A stretch of 64,000 nt of DNA. It comes from Gammaproteobacteria bacterium (GTDB lineage: Bacteria; Pseudomonadota; Gammaproteobacteria; Enterobacterales; Alteromonadaceae). Below are positions 1 through 11,448 of the stretch, piece after piece. Position 1 is the stretch's first letter. The number at the start of each line of letters is the position of its first letter. The position numbers and the translations under genes were made by a program. The DNA lies in NCBI GenBank assembly GCA_018825965.1, contig JAHKAA010000020.1:1-64000 (forward strand). Reading direction: 5' to 3'. A model generated the notes under the pieces. The model made no database searches, had not been told where the DNA came from, and was given only the letters and a program-made list of their open reading frames with translations.

Positions 1-1
1 A

Positions 2-103
2 GCCTCTGAGCGTTGGACACACCCAGTACAAAACTGGAATCTGACACTGTCACAGCTGTCGATCCACTTCGATGGGCGCTTAGACGCTCACATCGACCTG
101 TGA
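2..103 (+). CDS. 3' end of an unknown gene (partial)
   Basis: An open frame enters from the left edge and runs 33 codons to a TGA at 101-103. The residues alternate polar and hydrophobic (for example NWNLTLSQLSIHF), which suggests beta-strand, but no family is recognisable. It could be the C-terminus of a protein encoded mostly outside the window, or a chance open frame. The next gene starts about 70 bases later on the same strand. Confidence 0.4.
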   Translation, partial: ASERWTHPVQNWNLTLSQLSIHFDGRLDAHIDL

Positions 104-174
104 ACTTATGACTTGGCTGACACAGAATAATGAACACCCTCAGTAAAACCAACTCACTACACAGGACTGCCGTT

Positions 175-570
175 ATGAAAACAGGACTCGTACTCGTGGC
201 CGAAGCCAAAGCGAAAATTCAGGAGCTGACAGTGCAGCAACTGGCTGCGTTATTACAAAGCAGTCAGGCTCGTATTATTGATGTGCGTGAACCAGCTGAA
301 TTTGCCACTGGCCATATTCCTACTGCTGTCAATATGCCGCGTGGGGTGCTGGAAATGCAATTGCCGCAGCATCCGGCTGTAGCGCAGCATAAGGATGCTG
401 TTGAAGCTTTAACTGAATTAGCGAATCAGCCTTTGTATTTAATTTGCCGCTCTGGTGCCCGTTCGGCTTTAGCGGCGGAATCTCTGCAACGTATGGGGTT
501 TCGGGACTTGTACTCTATAGCTGGTGGTATGCAGGCTTGGGCCGACAATGGTTTTCCTGTCAGGCAATAA
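175..570 (+). CDS. Rhodanese-like domain protein
   Basis: Single-domain rhodanese homologue of about 131 residues. These proteins usually carry sulfur as a cysteine persulfide and act as sulfurtransferases. The domain shows the usual DVREPAEF motif, then GHIPTAVNMPRG, and the active-site loop CRSGARS, so the catalytic cysteine is present. An in-frame ATG at 130 would add 15 residues. The ATG at 175 is preferred because the extension is not rhodanese-like, but the choice is not firm. No signal peptide or membrane segment is evident, so it is probably cytoplasmic. The physiological sulfur acceptor cannot be told from the sequence. The thiamine operon, which also needs sulfur transfer, is 2.5 kb away on the other strand. 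Confidence 0.85.
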   Translation: MKTGLVLVAEAKAKIQELTVQQLAALLQSSQARIIDVREPAEFATGHIPTAVNMPRGVLEMQLPQHPAVAQHKDAVEALTELANQPLYLICRSGARSALAAESLQRMGFRDLYSIAGGMQAWADNGFPVRQ

Positions 571-716
571 GGCCAAAGCGACCTAGACTTTAGTCGCAAT
601 CCCCTGCGGATGGTTTGACAGTTGCTGACAGAGCAGAAACACTGCCAGAACCGAAACGCTACAGAGTTTACAACTCTGTGATGTTGTCTTCTGGCCTCTG
701 TTGATGGGAAGTCGTT

Positions 717-2261
717 ATGGAAAATGTACGGGCTGCTTTGGTTTTTGTGCTGTTCTGGCTGTTGGCACAGGTGCTGTATTTGTGGCTGAACTGGAATAGC
801 TGGCTGCTGGTGCTGTTCAACCTGCTTGCAGTAGGTGCTTTCCTGTGGTGGACAGGACGCAAAGAACCAGAACTTCAGCCGCAAAATGGATCCAATGCGC
901 TGGCTGACAGTGCCCATCATATTACCGAAGCCACTTCAAAAATGGCGATAGGTGCAGCCGAAGTTTCCTTTTATATCGATGCTTTAATTAAAGACATCAA
1001 ACACAGTGGCGACGATTGTGGTCAGATAGGCAGCGCCGCTGCTGGTTTAGCCGATACCAGCGGCCAACTCACAGATAATTTGCAACAAATCAGCCATAGC
1101 ATTACCCATACCGCCAATGCCTGTAGCACTGCCGATCAACGTCTGCAAAAAAGTGTAAATAATATCAATCAGTTGGCTAATGCCGTCAGCGATGCAGCAG
1201 CCCGTTTGGAGCAACTCAAAGGCAGCGCTGACGATATTCAGCGTATTACTGAAGTCATCACTGGCGTGGCGAATCAAACCAATTTATTAGCGCTGAACGC
1301 TGCTATTGAAGCGGCCAGGGCTGGCGAACAAGGTCGCGGTTTTGCTGTTGTGGCCGATGAAGTGCGGGCTTTGGCAGGCAAAACCTCTGAAGCCACTAAA
1401 GATATAGCCAAAATGCTGGCTGATATTCGTAGTCAAAGTGAACAAACAGCGGATGTAATGACACAGCTGGTGCAGTTAAGTGGCGATGTGCAGCAGGAAT
1501 TACACAGTGTCGCCTCGGGTTTTAATGGTATTAATACTGAAGTTGAGCAGGTATCTGCCGCGCTGGAGCAAATTGAGCAGGTCAGTACTGGTCTGGAAAA
1601 TACCAGCCAGCAATTGGGTCAGTCGATTCAGAGTATTAATAAGGCCTTATCGGCAATAGAACAGAAAGGCAGCACAGTGGCCGAACAAGCCATTGAGTTG
1701 TCGGTAGAAACCGAAAGTATTTACCGCGAACTCAGCACTGTCACCAGTCAAAGCTTTTTTAACCCTGTATTAAAAGAAGCTCAGCAAGCAGCCGCTGCTA
1801 TAGGCGCTTTGTTTGAAAAAGCTCTGAGCGACGGCAAGCTGACCGAACAGCAGTTGTTTGCTGAGCAGTACCAGGCCATAGCCAATACCAATCCACAAAA
1901 ATTCCATACCTCTTACGACAGTTTTACCGACCAATTTTTCCCTTTAATCCAGGAACCCATTTTAGAGCGGCATAACAATGTGTTGTACGCTGGTGGTGTG
2001 GATCGCAAAGGTTATTTCCCCACCCACAATAAAAAATACAGCCAGGCCTTAACAGGCAACTACGAGAAAGACTTACTGCAAAACCGCACCAAACGAGTCT
2101 TTGGTGATCGCACCGGCAGCCGCTGTGGCAGTAATACCCAACCTATGCTGCTGCAAACTTATAAACGCGACACAGGCGAAATTCTGCATGATTTGTCAGT
2201 GCCCATTATGGTCAAAGGTCGGCATTGGGGTGGGTTTAGGATAGGCTTTAAGCGGGTTTGA
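717..2261 (+). CDS. Methyl-accepting chemotaxis protein with C-terminal sensor-like region
   Basis: A 514-residue chemoreceptor. Two hydrophobic segments lie in the first 50 residues with almost no loop between them, so there is no large periplasmic sensing domain. A coiled-coil MCP signalling domain follows, with the conserved hairpin tip around residues 195-235 ([20 protein letters not shown] followed by DEVRALA). The last 130 or so residues form a further domain with [13 protein letters not shown] and ending HWGGFRIGF, a soluble region found at the C-terminus of some MCPs and probably the ligand-sensing part. It should couple to CheW/CheA at the cell pole and bias flagellar rotation. The ligand is unknown. 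Confidence 0.9.
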   Translation: MENVRAALVFVLFWLLAQVLYLWLNWNSWLLVLFNLLAVGAFLWWTGRKEPELQPQNGSNALADSAHHITEATSKMAIGAAEVSFYIDALIKDIKHSGDDCGQIGSAAAGLADTSGQLTDNLQQISHSITHTANACSTADQRLQKSVNNINQLANAVSDAAARLEQLKGSADDIQRITEVITGVANQTNLLALNAAIEAARAGEQGRGFAVVADEVRALAGKTSEATKDIAKMLADIRSQSEQTADVMTQLVQLSGDVQQELHSVASGFNGINTEVEQVSAALEQIEQVSTGLENTSQQLGQSIQSINKALSAIEQKGSTVAEQAIELSVETESIYRELSTVTSQSFFNPVLKEAQQAAAAIGALFEKALSDGKLTEQQLFAEQYQAIANTNPQKFHTSYDSFTDQFFPLIQEPILERHNNVLYAGGVDRKGYFPTHNKKYSQALTGNYEKDLLQNRTKRVFGDRTGSRCGSNTQPMLLQTYKRDTGEILHDLSVPIMVKGRHWGGFRIGFKRV

Positions 2262-2283
2262 ACCGCTATATGAAACAAATAAA

Positions 2284-3030
2284 ATGAAAAAAGTTCTGAT
2301 TGTTACCGGAGGCAGCCGGGGTATTGGCGCTGCTACTGCAAAACTGGCAGCGGCTCAGGGTTATGCGGTTTGTGTGAATTATTTAACTAATCAACAAGCT
2401 GCAGATGCTGTTGTTGCTGACATTCAAGCGAGCAACGGAACGGCCATCGCAATGCAGGCGGATCTTTCTGTTGAAGCAGAAATAGTGGCTTTATTTCAGC
2501 GGGTTGATCAGGAGCTGGGGCCTGTGAATGCGCTGGTGAATAACGCTGGTATTCTGGAAACCCAAAGTTGTCTACTGGAGATGGATCAAGCGCGTTTACA
2601 GCGGGTGTTTGCTGCGAATGTTGTCGGCCCTATGTTATGTGCACGCGAAGCTGTAAAGCGTATGTCGGTAAAATTTGGCGGCAAAGGCGGCGCTATTGTT
2701 AATGTATCTTCAGTCGCCTCCCGTTTAGGTGCGCCTGGAGAATACGTGGATTATGCCGCATCCAAAGGTGCGTTGGATAGCTTCACTCTGGGTTTATCCA
2801 AAGAAGTGGCCGATCAGGGCATTCGCGTGAATTCAGTCCGGCCAGGTTTTATCTACACAGATATTCACGCCAGCGGCGGCGAACCAGGGCGTGTCGATCG
2901 CATTAAAGATGCCATTCCAATGAAACGAGGCGGCCAGCCGGAAGAAGTGGCACAGGCGATTTTATGGTTATTATCCGATCAGGCCTCTTATGCCACCGGC
3001 ACTTTTATTGATTTGGCTGGCGGGCGGTAG
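2284..3030 (+). CDS. SDR family NAD(P)-dependent oxidoreductase
   Basis: A 248-residue classical short-chain dehydrogenase. The N-terminal nucleotide-binding motif is TGGSRGIGAAT, followed by NNAG (structural) and the catalytic YAASKGA motif with a serine upstream (NVSSVAS). The length and the C-terminal DLAGGR end are normal for the family, where the end usually reads V-x-G-G. It should reduce or oxidise a small carbonyl/alcohol substrate with NAD(H) or NADP(H). The substrate cannot be deduced; glucose dehydrogenase-like and 3-oxoacyl-ACP reductase-like members are the nearest in style. The gene starts 22 bases after the chemoreceptor stop and may be co-transcribed, with no functional link apparent. 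Confidence 0.88.
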   Translation: MKKVLIVTGGSRGIGAATAKLAAAQGYAVCVNYLTNQQAADAVVADIQASNGTAIAMQADLSVEAEIVALFQRVDQELGPVNALVNNAGILETQSCLLEMDQARLQRVFAANVVGPMLCAREAVKRMSVKFGGKGGAIVNVSSVASRLGAPGEYVDYAASKGALDSFTLGLSKEVADQGIRVNSVRPGFIYTDIHASGGEPGRVDRIKDAIPMKRGGQPEEVAQAILWLLSDQASYATGTFIDLAGGR

Positions 3031-3101
3031 CTTTTTCAGGTTTTTTGGTTTCACTTCTAAGTTGGCGTCAAGTTTATTGGCACTTGTTGGTAAAGCAGAC
3101 T

Positions 3102-3836
3102 TTATAGATGCTGACAATATGCATCCACAGACAGGTCATAACCCATCAACCTGAATCCCATCCCCTCAAACTGCCAGAACTTCGCCTGCGTATCCGGCTG
3201 AATAATTTGTTGGATCAGCAACATAGCCTGCATAGCACCTATAATTCCAGGCAAAGGAGCTACTACACCTAAGTTGCTGCAGTTGCCGGATTGGTCTGTT
3301 AAATCAGGGAATAAACATTGGTAGCAAGGGCTGCGGTTTTGGGCAAAAGGCCAGAGCATCAACTGGCCTTGTTGGGCTATAGCTGCGGCGCTGATCAGGC
3401 TGACTTGATGCTGCTGGCAAAGCTGGTTAATGAGTTTTCTGCTTTGGAAATTATCAGTACAGTCCAGCACCCAGTCGATGTTTGCTAATAATTCATTGGC
3501 ATTGTTGGCGCTAAAATGCTGCTCTACAGCGCTTAGCTGTACATAAGGATTCAGCTGTTTAAGCTGGCGCTTTGCCATTTTGGCTTTATTAAAACCTCTG
3601 TCGCTGTCGCGGAATAAAATTTGCCGTTGCAGGTTGGACAACTCCACTTTGTCGCCATCGACAAGCGTCAGTTGGCCTATACCTGATGACACCAGATATT
3701 GGCTGGCGGCATGACCTAAACCGCCACAGCCCACCAGCAACACCTTGCTTTGTTTCAGTTTTAACTGAGCAGCTTCGCCAAAGTCGGGCAACATCAGTTG
3801 GCGGCTATAACGGATAAATTCCAAATCATTCAGCAT
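3102..3836 (-). CDS. thiF: ThiF-type sulfur carrier adenylyltransferase
   Basis: E1-like enzyme that adenylates the C-terminal glycine of ThiS in thiazole synthesis. It shows the ATP-binding GCGGLGHAASQYL motif, the DGDKVELSNLQRQ stretch and DCTDNF. The start at 3836 is chosen because thiF then overlaps the thiDE stop by 7 bases; a longer open frame exists but its extra 38 residues are just another reading of the thiDE end. One CxxC zinc pair (CYQC) is present, but the protein stops at about 244 residues without the second C-terminal CxxC pair usual in ThiF/MoeB, leaving only a lone C-Q-H near the end. It is the last gene of the thiamine operon. Confidence 0.92.
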   Translation of the reverse strand: MLNDLEFIRYSRQLMLPDFGEAAQLKLKQSKVLLVGCGGLGHAASQYLVSSGIGQLTLVDGDKVELSNLQRQILFRDSDRGFNKAKMAKRQLKQLNPYVQLSAVEQHFSANNANELLANIDWVLDCTDNFQSRKLINQLCQQHQVSLISAAAIAQQGQLMLWPFAQNRSPCYQCLFPDLTDQSGNCSNLGVVAPLPGIIGAMQAMLLIQQIIQPDTQAKFWQFEGMGFRLMGYDLSVDAYCQHL

Positions 3837-5374
3837 GGCTTTTGCTCCAGTTGGGCCTTGGCTATCAATTGTTGCATCTGTTGCACCCATAGCTTTGGCT
3901 CTGCAGCGGTGGCAAAAGCCTGTACTACCGCCAGATGTTGGATGCCACAAGCCAATACAGCTTTGGCATTGCTTTGGTTAATGCCACCAATAGCGACCAG
4001 TGGTGTGGTGGGGAATAAGGCAGGGTAACGAGCAAGCTTTTGCAGCCCCTGTAATTTACCGCCCATCTCTTTGGTTTGAGTGGCAAAAACAGCACCTATC
4101 GCCAGATAACTGGGCTTTAGTTGCTGCGCTCTTAGTAGTTTATAAAAACCATGGCTGGATAAACCCAGCCGCAGTCCCGCTTGTTGCAAAGCTGCTAAGT
4201 TGGTGCTGTTGATATCTTCCTGGCCTAAATGCACGCCATAAGCGCCCAATTCCAGCGCCAATTGCCAGTGATCATTAATAAAAAGCTGAAGATCAGGGTG
4301 CTGACAGAGCTGGATCGCCTGCTGAATTTCTTGCCTCAATAGCGCCTGATCTGTGCTTTTTATTCGTAGTTGCAGGGTTTTTACTCCTGCTGTCAAAGCC
4401 CTTTGCAGTTCTGCCACTGAAGGTACTATCACATATAAACCTAAAGGCGCTTTCAGTGGCGCAAAGGCCTTGACTGGCTGCAGCAGATTGTCAGTGAGCA
4501 GCTGTGGCAGATAATCTGCTTTGGCTGGAAAACCCCAATGCCCTAAAGTGCCTGAACTGTCTGTGAGCACAACTGGCTGACTTAAACCCTGATTGATATA
4601 GCTTTTTGCCACTACAAAAGCATCTTCCAGTGCATAACCTAAAGCCAAAGCTGCTGCCAAAGCGCTGCTAAAACAACAGCCTGTACCATGGTTAAACTGG
4701 TGCTGTTGGCGTGGACTGCGAAGGCTGATCTGATGGCTATAAGCCGGATAACCGCGGTAACTAAATTGCGGGCTGATAAAAAGCTGGTCCGTGCAGCTTT
4801 GTGTATCAAAGTCGTGGCCGCCTTTGACTAAGACAGCCTTCACGCCAAACTCAAACAATTGCTGCACTGCTTGCTGGCAGGGTGCAGCTTTAGTTAATGC
4901 TTCCAGCTCTGGTAAATTGGGAGTTAATAAGTCGAGCTGTGGCAATAAGTGTTGCATCACAGCCTGGTATAAATCAGCGTCCGCCATCCTTGAACCAGAG
5001 CTGCTCAACGCCACTGGGTCATAAATGACCAACAGAGCAGTGTGCTGTTGCCTGAGTTCTTGTAAAAATTCAGCCAACCAAAGCACCTGAAGTTTATTCA
5101 CCAGCAAACCAATTTTAATCACAGCAGGCGTTGCATCTTTCAGTAAAGCCATAGCCTGCTGGTGCAGCATAGCCACAGATACAGCCATACAGCTATCCAC
5201 TCCCGAACTATGCTGGGCGGTAATAGCTGTCACTAAAGTGCATAAGTGCAAGGGCTGCTCTGGAGTTGAAAAACTCTGGATGGTTTTTAAGTCGGCCTGA
5301 ATACCGGCCCCTGCGCTATTGTCGGAACCTGCAATACTCCAGAGGATTGTTGCCTGATTTGATACGTGAATCAT
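3830..5374 (-). CDS. thiDE: Bifunctional HMP-P kinase / thiamine-phosphate synthase (ThiD-ThiE fusion)
   Basis: A fusion of about 514 residues. The N-terminal half is ThiD, which phosphorylates hydroxymethylpyrimidine (phosphate); it shows [14 protein letters not shown] and the anion-hole region [15 protein letters not shown]. The C-terminal 200 or so residues are ThiE, which joins HMP-PP to thiazole phosphate; it shows [37 protein letters not shown] and VAIGGI. The start at 5374 sits behind a perfect AGGAGG at good spacing and overlaps the thiG stop as ATGA. An upstream in-frame start at 5392 would lie inside thiG and lacks a ribosome-binding site. Cytoplasmic; controlled with the operon by the TPP riboswitch. 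Confidence 0.94.
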   Translation of the reverse strand: MIHVSNQATILWSIAGSDNSAGAGIQADLKTIQSFSTPEQPLHLCTLVTAITAQHSSGVDSCMAVSVAMLHQQAMALLKDATPAVIKIGLLVNKLQVLWLAEFLQELRQQHTALLVIYDPVALSSSGSRMADADLYQAVMQHLLPQLDLLTPNLPELEALTKAAPCQQAVQQLFEFGVKAVLVKGGHDFDTQSCTDQLFISPQFSYRGYPAYSHQISLRSPRQQHQFNHGTGCCFSSALAAALALGYALEDAFVVAKSYINQGLSQPVVLTDSSGTLGHWGFPAKADYLPQLLTDNLLQPVKAFAPLKAPLGLYVIVPSVAELQRALTAGVKTLQLRIKSTDQALLRQEIQQAIQLCQHPDLQLFINDHWQLALELGAYGVHLGQEDINSTNLAALQQAGLRLGLSSHGFYKLLRAQQLKPSYLAIGAVFATQTKEMGGKLQGLQKLARYPALFPTTPLVAIGGINQSNAKAVLACGIQHLAVVQAFATAAEPKLWVQQMQQLIAKAQLEQKPC

Positions 5375-6165
5375 GGTGCCTCCTGTAACCAAAACGGCAT
5401 ACCAAGTACAGGTGTTGAAGGGCTGGCAAAATCTTGTTTGGGCATAGCCCCTGCTAAAAATGCTGAACGGCCTGCTGCTACTGCATGCGAAAAAGCCTGG
5501 GCCATCAGCACAGGATCTTTGGCCAAAGCCACAGCAGAATTCAGTAATACGCCGTCAAAACCCATTTCCATCACCTGACAGGCGTGACTGGGTAAACCTA
5601 AACCCGCATCCACTATTAAAGTGGCATCCGGCAAACGTTCCCTTAAAGTACGCAGTGCATAGGGGTTTAACACACCTAAACCCGAGCCTATTGGCGCAGC
5701 CCATGGCATCAGCACCTTGCAGCCCAACTCATACAACCTTTTGCAAAGCACTAAATCGTCAGTGCAATAAGGCAAGACCTCAAAGCCATCGGCCAGCAAT
5801 TGTTCGGCCGCTTGCAGCAATAAAATGGGGTCGGGCTGCAGGTTGTAGTCGTCTCCTATCAGTTCCAGCTTGATCCAATTGGTTTGGAAAATTTCCCGCG
5901 ACATTTGCGCTAAAGTCACGGCTTGTTGCACTGAATGGCAGCCCGCTGTATTGGGCAATAGTTTGAGTTTTAAATCGCGGATCAACTGCCAGAACTGCTC
6001 GCCCCCTTGTTGCTCCGGTGCCTGCCGCCTTAAGCTTAAAGTCACAGCTTCACAGCCACTTTGTTGCAGCGCCTGCTGCATCAAGGCCGGGTTTGGATAG
6101 AGGGCGCTGCCTAAAATCAGCCTGCTGTTAAGTGTTTGGCCATATATGTTGAAGTCTGGGTTCAT
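5371..6165 (-). CDS. thiG: Thiazole synthase
   Basis: A 264-residue ThiG, the TIM-barrel enzyme that makes the thiazole ring from deoxyxylulose 5-phosphate, dehydroglycine and the ThiS thiocarboxylate. Characteristic stretches are [41 protein letters not shown] and [10 protein letters not shown]. The catalytic lysine is expected in the KLELIGDD strand. The ribosome-binding site GGAGG lies within the last codons of thiS, so translation is probably coupled. Length is normal. It overlaps thiDE by 4 bases. Confidence 0.95.
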   Translation of the reverse strand: MNPDFNIYGQTLNSRLILGSALYPNPALMQQALQQSGCEAVTLSLRRQAPEQQGGEQFWQLIRDLKLKLLPNTAGCHSVQQAVTLAQMSREIFQTNWIKLELIGDDYNLQPDPILLLQAAEQLLADGFEVLPYCTDDLVLCKRLYELGCKVLMPWAAPIGSGLGVLNPYALRTLRERLPDATLIVDAGLGLPSHACQVMEMGFDGVLLNSAVALAKDPVLMAQAFSHAVAAGRSAFLAGAMPKQDFASPSTPVLGMPFWLQEAP

Positions 6166-6167
6166 AC

Positions 6168-6372
6168 TTAACCTCCGGCTATTGGACTGACAATATCCAG
6201 TTGATCACCAGCTTTAAGCGCAATATCCGGATACTGAGCTGCGGCAATAAAACGGCCATTTAAAGCCACAGCAAAAGGGGCTTTAAAGCGTGGCAATAAC
6301 TCGCTTAATTGGTTCGACGTTAATGCTTCGGTTTTGCCATTCAGCCAGATATTCAGTGTTGTATCTGTCACT

Positions 6373-6380
<8 letters not shown>
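6168..6380 (-). CDS. thiS: Sulfur carrier protein ThiS
   Basis: A ubiquitin-fold sulfur carrier of about 70 residues that ends in the obligatory di-glycine (SPIAGG), the site of adenylation by ThiF and of thiocarboxylate formation. The start at 6380 has a GGAG eight bases upstream; a start at 6401 would reach further into thiO and lacks this site. It overlaps thiO by 8 bases and ends 2 bases before thiG. It donates sulfur to ThiG. Confidence 0.92.
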
Positions 6381-9431
<3,051 letters not shown>

Positions 9432-9531
9432 TTAATTTTCAACAGAGCTTGGGAAAAGCGTGGACAGCCATCAACAGATGAGCCGAATGAGTGCGCCAAC
9501 AGGCAGACGGATCACCGCCGCTATGAGCGCT

Positions 9532-9630
9532 CTTGTTTCCCTCCGCAGGTATTATCCTGTTCAGGTTCCACGGATTCCGCCCAAGGGCGGTCTCAGCTGA
9601 CAAACAAGGTTTGTGCAGCACTCCGACAAG
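9532..9630 (-). ncRNA. TPP riboswitch (THI element)
   Basis: On the minus strand the hallmark TPP-binding elements occur in order: a GGAGTGC-like 5' segment, CAGCTGAGA, then AACCTGAACAGGATAAT followed by ACCTGCGGAGGGAAACAAG. The ends 5'-CTTGT and ACAAG-3' pair to close helix P1, which defines the limits. It lies between a promoter and thiC, so it should repress the thiamine operon when thiamine pyrophosphate is plentiful. Whether the switch works by termination or by masking the thiC ribosome-binding site is not clear; no strong terminator with a T-run was seen in the 130 bases before thiC. Confidence 0.95.
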
Positions 9631-9642
9631 CTAAGTGCGGCC

Positions 9643-9671
9643 AGCATAAACAGCTTTTTTCAAGGCGGCAA
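9643..9671 (-). promoter_or_regulatory. Sigma70-like promoter of the thiamine operon
   Basis: On the minus strand TTGCCG (9666-9671) is followed after 17 bases by TATGCT (9643-9648). Each matches four of six consensus positions. Transcription would start near 9635, a few bases before the riboswitch 5' end, which supports the call. Inferred, not proven. Confidence 0.6.
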
Positions 9672-9769
9672 GGGGAAATTGGTGAATGGCGTGTTGCGAC
9701 CTTGTATTTTCTGTGGGCTGATTTGTGGCAATAACGGGCTTAAATTCCCCCAAAAAGCTGATAAAAAAG

Positions 9770-9860
9770 TGTAGGGGGCGGGTTTATCCCGACCCGCAAA
9801 AGGTTCAGCTATGAGCTTTGTAGGTTGCACTCGCAGCGAAGCGGTGCAATATGATTTTTT
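9770..9860. repeat. Intergenic inverted-repeat sequences (REP-like)
   Basis: Two neighbouring palindromic stretches lie between the thiC promoter and the PIN-like gene: GCGGGTTTATCCCGACCCGC around 9778-9800, and TTGCAC...GTGCAA around 9825-9851 with a GC-rich loop. They look like dispersed intergenic repeats, but copy number elsewhere in the genome cannot be judged. The rest of 9672-9965 shows nothing else recognisable. Confidence 0.4.
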
Positions 9861-9965
9861 TACAAAGTTTTCTTTCTCTGGTGATATTAAGCAATATTCA
9901 GTCCATTTAATATTATTTGAAACATTAGCCTTTGGTATGATTACAAATGCTAAGAAAATTAGACC

Positions 9966-11129
9966 CTAATTTTCATCATCCAAAGATTCATCATTATCAA
10001 TTTCACCGCTATCTAAAAGATCTCGTTCAATACCTTTTAAGTGCTGCTCATATGCTATTTTCAGTGCGTGATTTTGAATCTCAGCCTTTGCTAAATTATC
10101 AAAGTAAATGTGTTTGAGACTCGTGTTCTTTGCGTGTTGAAAATAATCCAGTTGGTTATCTTCGCGCATTCGCATAAACCAATCCATGAAATGTGACTTA
10201 GCAGCACGGCTCGCTTGCAAGCCAGCAATACTTGCGGCGAAAGATGTTCCATGGTTTTGATCTTTTACTTCAGCCAAACTCGTTTTACTAATCGTTATAT
10301 TGAAGAATTTTGTTGCGTGATGCAAAAACTGCGACCCTTCATAAATTAATATTTCTTGACCTGATTCCTTGATAAACTCTGAGAGTAATTCTGCTCTCGG
10401 ACCAATTTTTTTTCCTCTATACTCTAGCCACCAATCTTCTTTCTGGTCATCAGTTACCAATATCACGTTTTTCTGTTTATCTTTAGCCTCAGAGATAATT
10501 GATTTCCATATAATCAAATCTCCAAACTTACTTTTTTTCCCTGAGAATCCAGGTTTGTCGCCAGCTTTTTTTGCATCTTTGTAACCAGGAGGAATTTGAT
10601 CTGCATACCGTAATTCTCCTTCTCTAAATAACGCTTCATACTGTTCTTTAGAAAACTCAGCTCCGATCCTTCCATCTGTAAGCTGATTTATTTTTTCCAA
10701 AATTTCGTCAGTTTTTCCCAGTGACTCAAAACCATCCATACTGGTAGTTAATTCTGTGTTAACTCGTTCAATTACTCTTTTTAATGCTCTCAATGCATTT
10801 TCTGAGATAAAAGGGTGACTCCTATGATTAGTAAATGTCGTCTCAATACTTGCTAGTTCTTTTTTGATAGAGCTATAGCTATTGATCTGCTCACTTATTC
10901 TATCAAGTCGCCCATTAAAATATTCACTAGCAACTTGATATGGGATCCACAACCTGTCTTGAAATCTCTCCATAATTTCAATGAGTTCATTTCTTGTTTT
11001 TTCGGAGTAGCGATACAGATTGAATAAGATATTTGTATCAAGAACTACGATACTTTCCTCCCAAATTCCTTTAATTGTTTCTTCAGACTTCGGAAAAAAT
11101 CCGGGAAAAGTATTTTTCAAATTGGCCAT
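9966..11129 (-). CDS. PIN-like domain protein (putative ribonuclease)
   Basis: A 387-residue protein. The first third carries a PIN-like fold: VVLDTNILFNL near residues 28-38 (acidic Asp31), and later KFGDLIIWKSIISEA and NVILVTDDQKEDWW, the conserved acidic residues expected to bind metal. This arrangement matches the large stand-alone PIN-like proteins (PIN_8/DUF4935 type) rather than small VapC toxins. The C-terminal 120 residues are charged and unassigned and end in an acidic tail. It probably cleaves RNA; a defence role is plausible but unproven, and no antitoxin gene adjoins it. An AAGGA lies five bases before the ATG. Base composition is clearly more AT-rich than the flanking genes, suggesting transfer. 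Confidence 0.75.
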   Translation of the reverse strand: MANLKNTFPGFFPKSEETIKGIWEESIVVLDTNILFNLYRYSEKTRNELIEIMERFQDRLWIPYQVASEYFNGRLDRISEQINSYSSIKKELASIETTFTNHRSHPFISENALRALKRVIERVNTELTTSMDGFESLGKTDEILEKINQLTDGRIGAEFSKEQYEALFREGELRYADQIPPGYKDAKKAGDKPGFSGKKSKFGDLIIWKSIISEAKDKQKNVILVTDDQKEDWWLEYRGKKIGPRAELLSEFIKESGQEILIYEGSQFLHHATKFFNITISKTSLAEVKDQNHGTSFAASIAGLQASRAAKSHFMDWFMRMREDNQLDYFQHAKNTSLKHIYFDNLAKAEIQNHALKIAYEQHLKGIERDLLDSGEIDNDESLDDEN

Positions 11130-11448
11130 ATCTATCCTTGAGTTGTGCTAACCATCCTAACTCTACCTATAATTAGTACAAAAAAAAGTCTTTTAAATGG
11201 GATCGTGGTATCGCAGCATTAAAGATTTGAGCAGCTTGTTAGGAATCCACACGAATTTAAGCGCGAGAAATAGAAGGAAAGTGGCAACTAACTGGAAAAA
11301 CGCCGTAGGACGCCGATTTTTACTTTGTCGCTTCGATTATCTAAAGCTTGTTGTTTTAATTTTTGCAGACTCATCACTATTAAACCTCGTTTTGCCTTCC
11401 CCGTTATCTTAGCTAAGCCACAAGAAGATCCCACCAATTTATGCTAAT
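11130..11448. other. Gene-poor AT-rich gap
   Basis: This 319-base gap separates the PIN-like gene from the FAD oxidoreductase. No convincing full gene is seen. It contains a 28-codon minus-strand open frame (11288-11374) with a good ribosome-binding site, described under findings. Together with the PIN-like gene it appears to be an insertion of foreign composition. Confidence 0.5.

Noticed and set aside
426..920. 164-codon minus-strand open frame
   Set aside because: It runs antisense across the rhodanese end and the chemoreceptor start, has no family features, and both sense genes are convincing.
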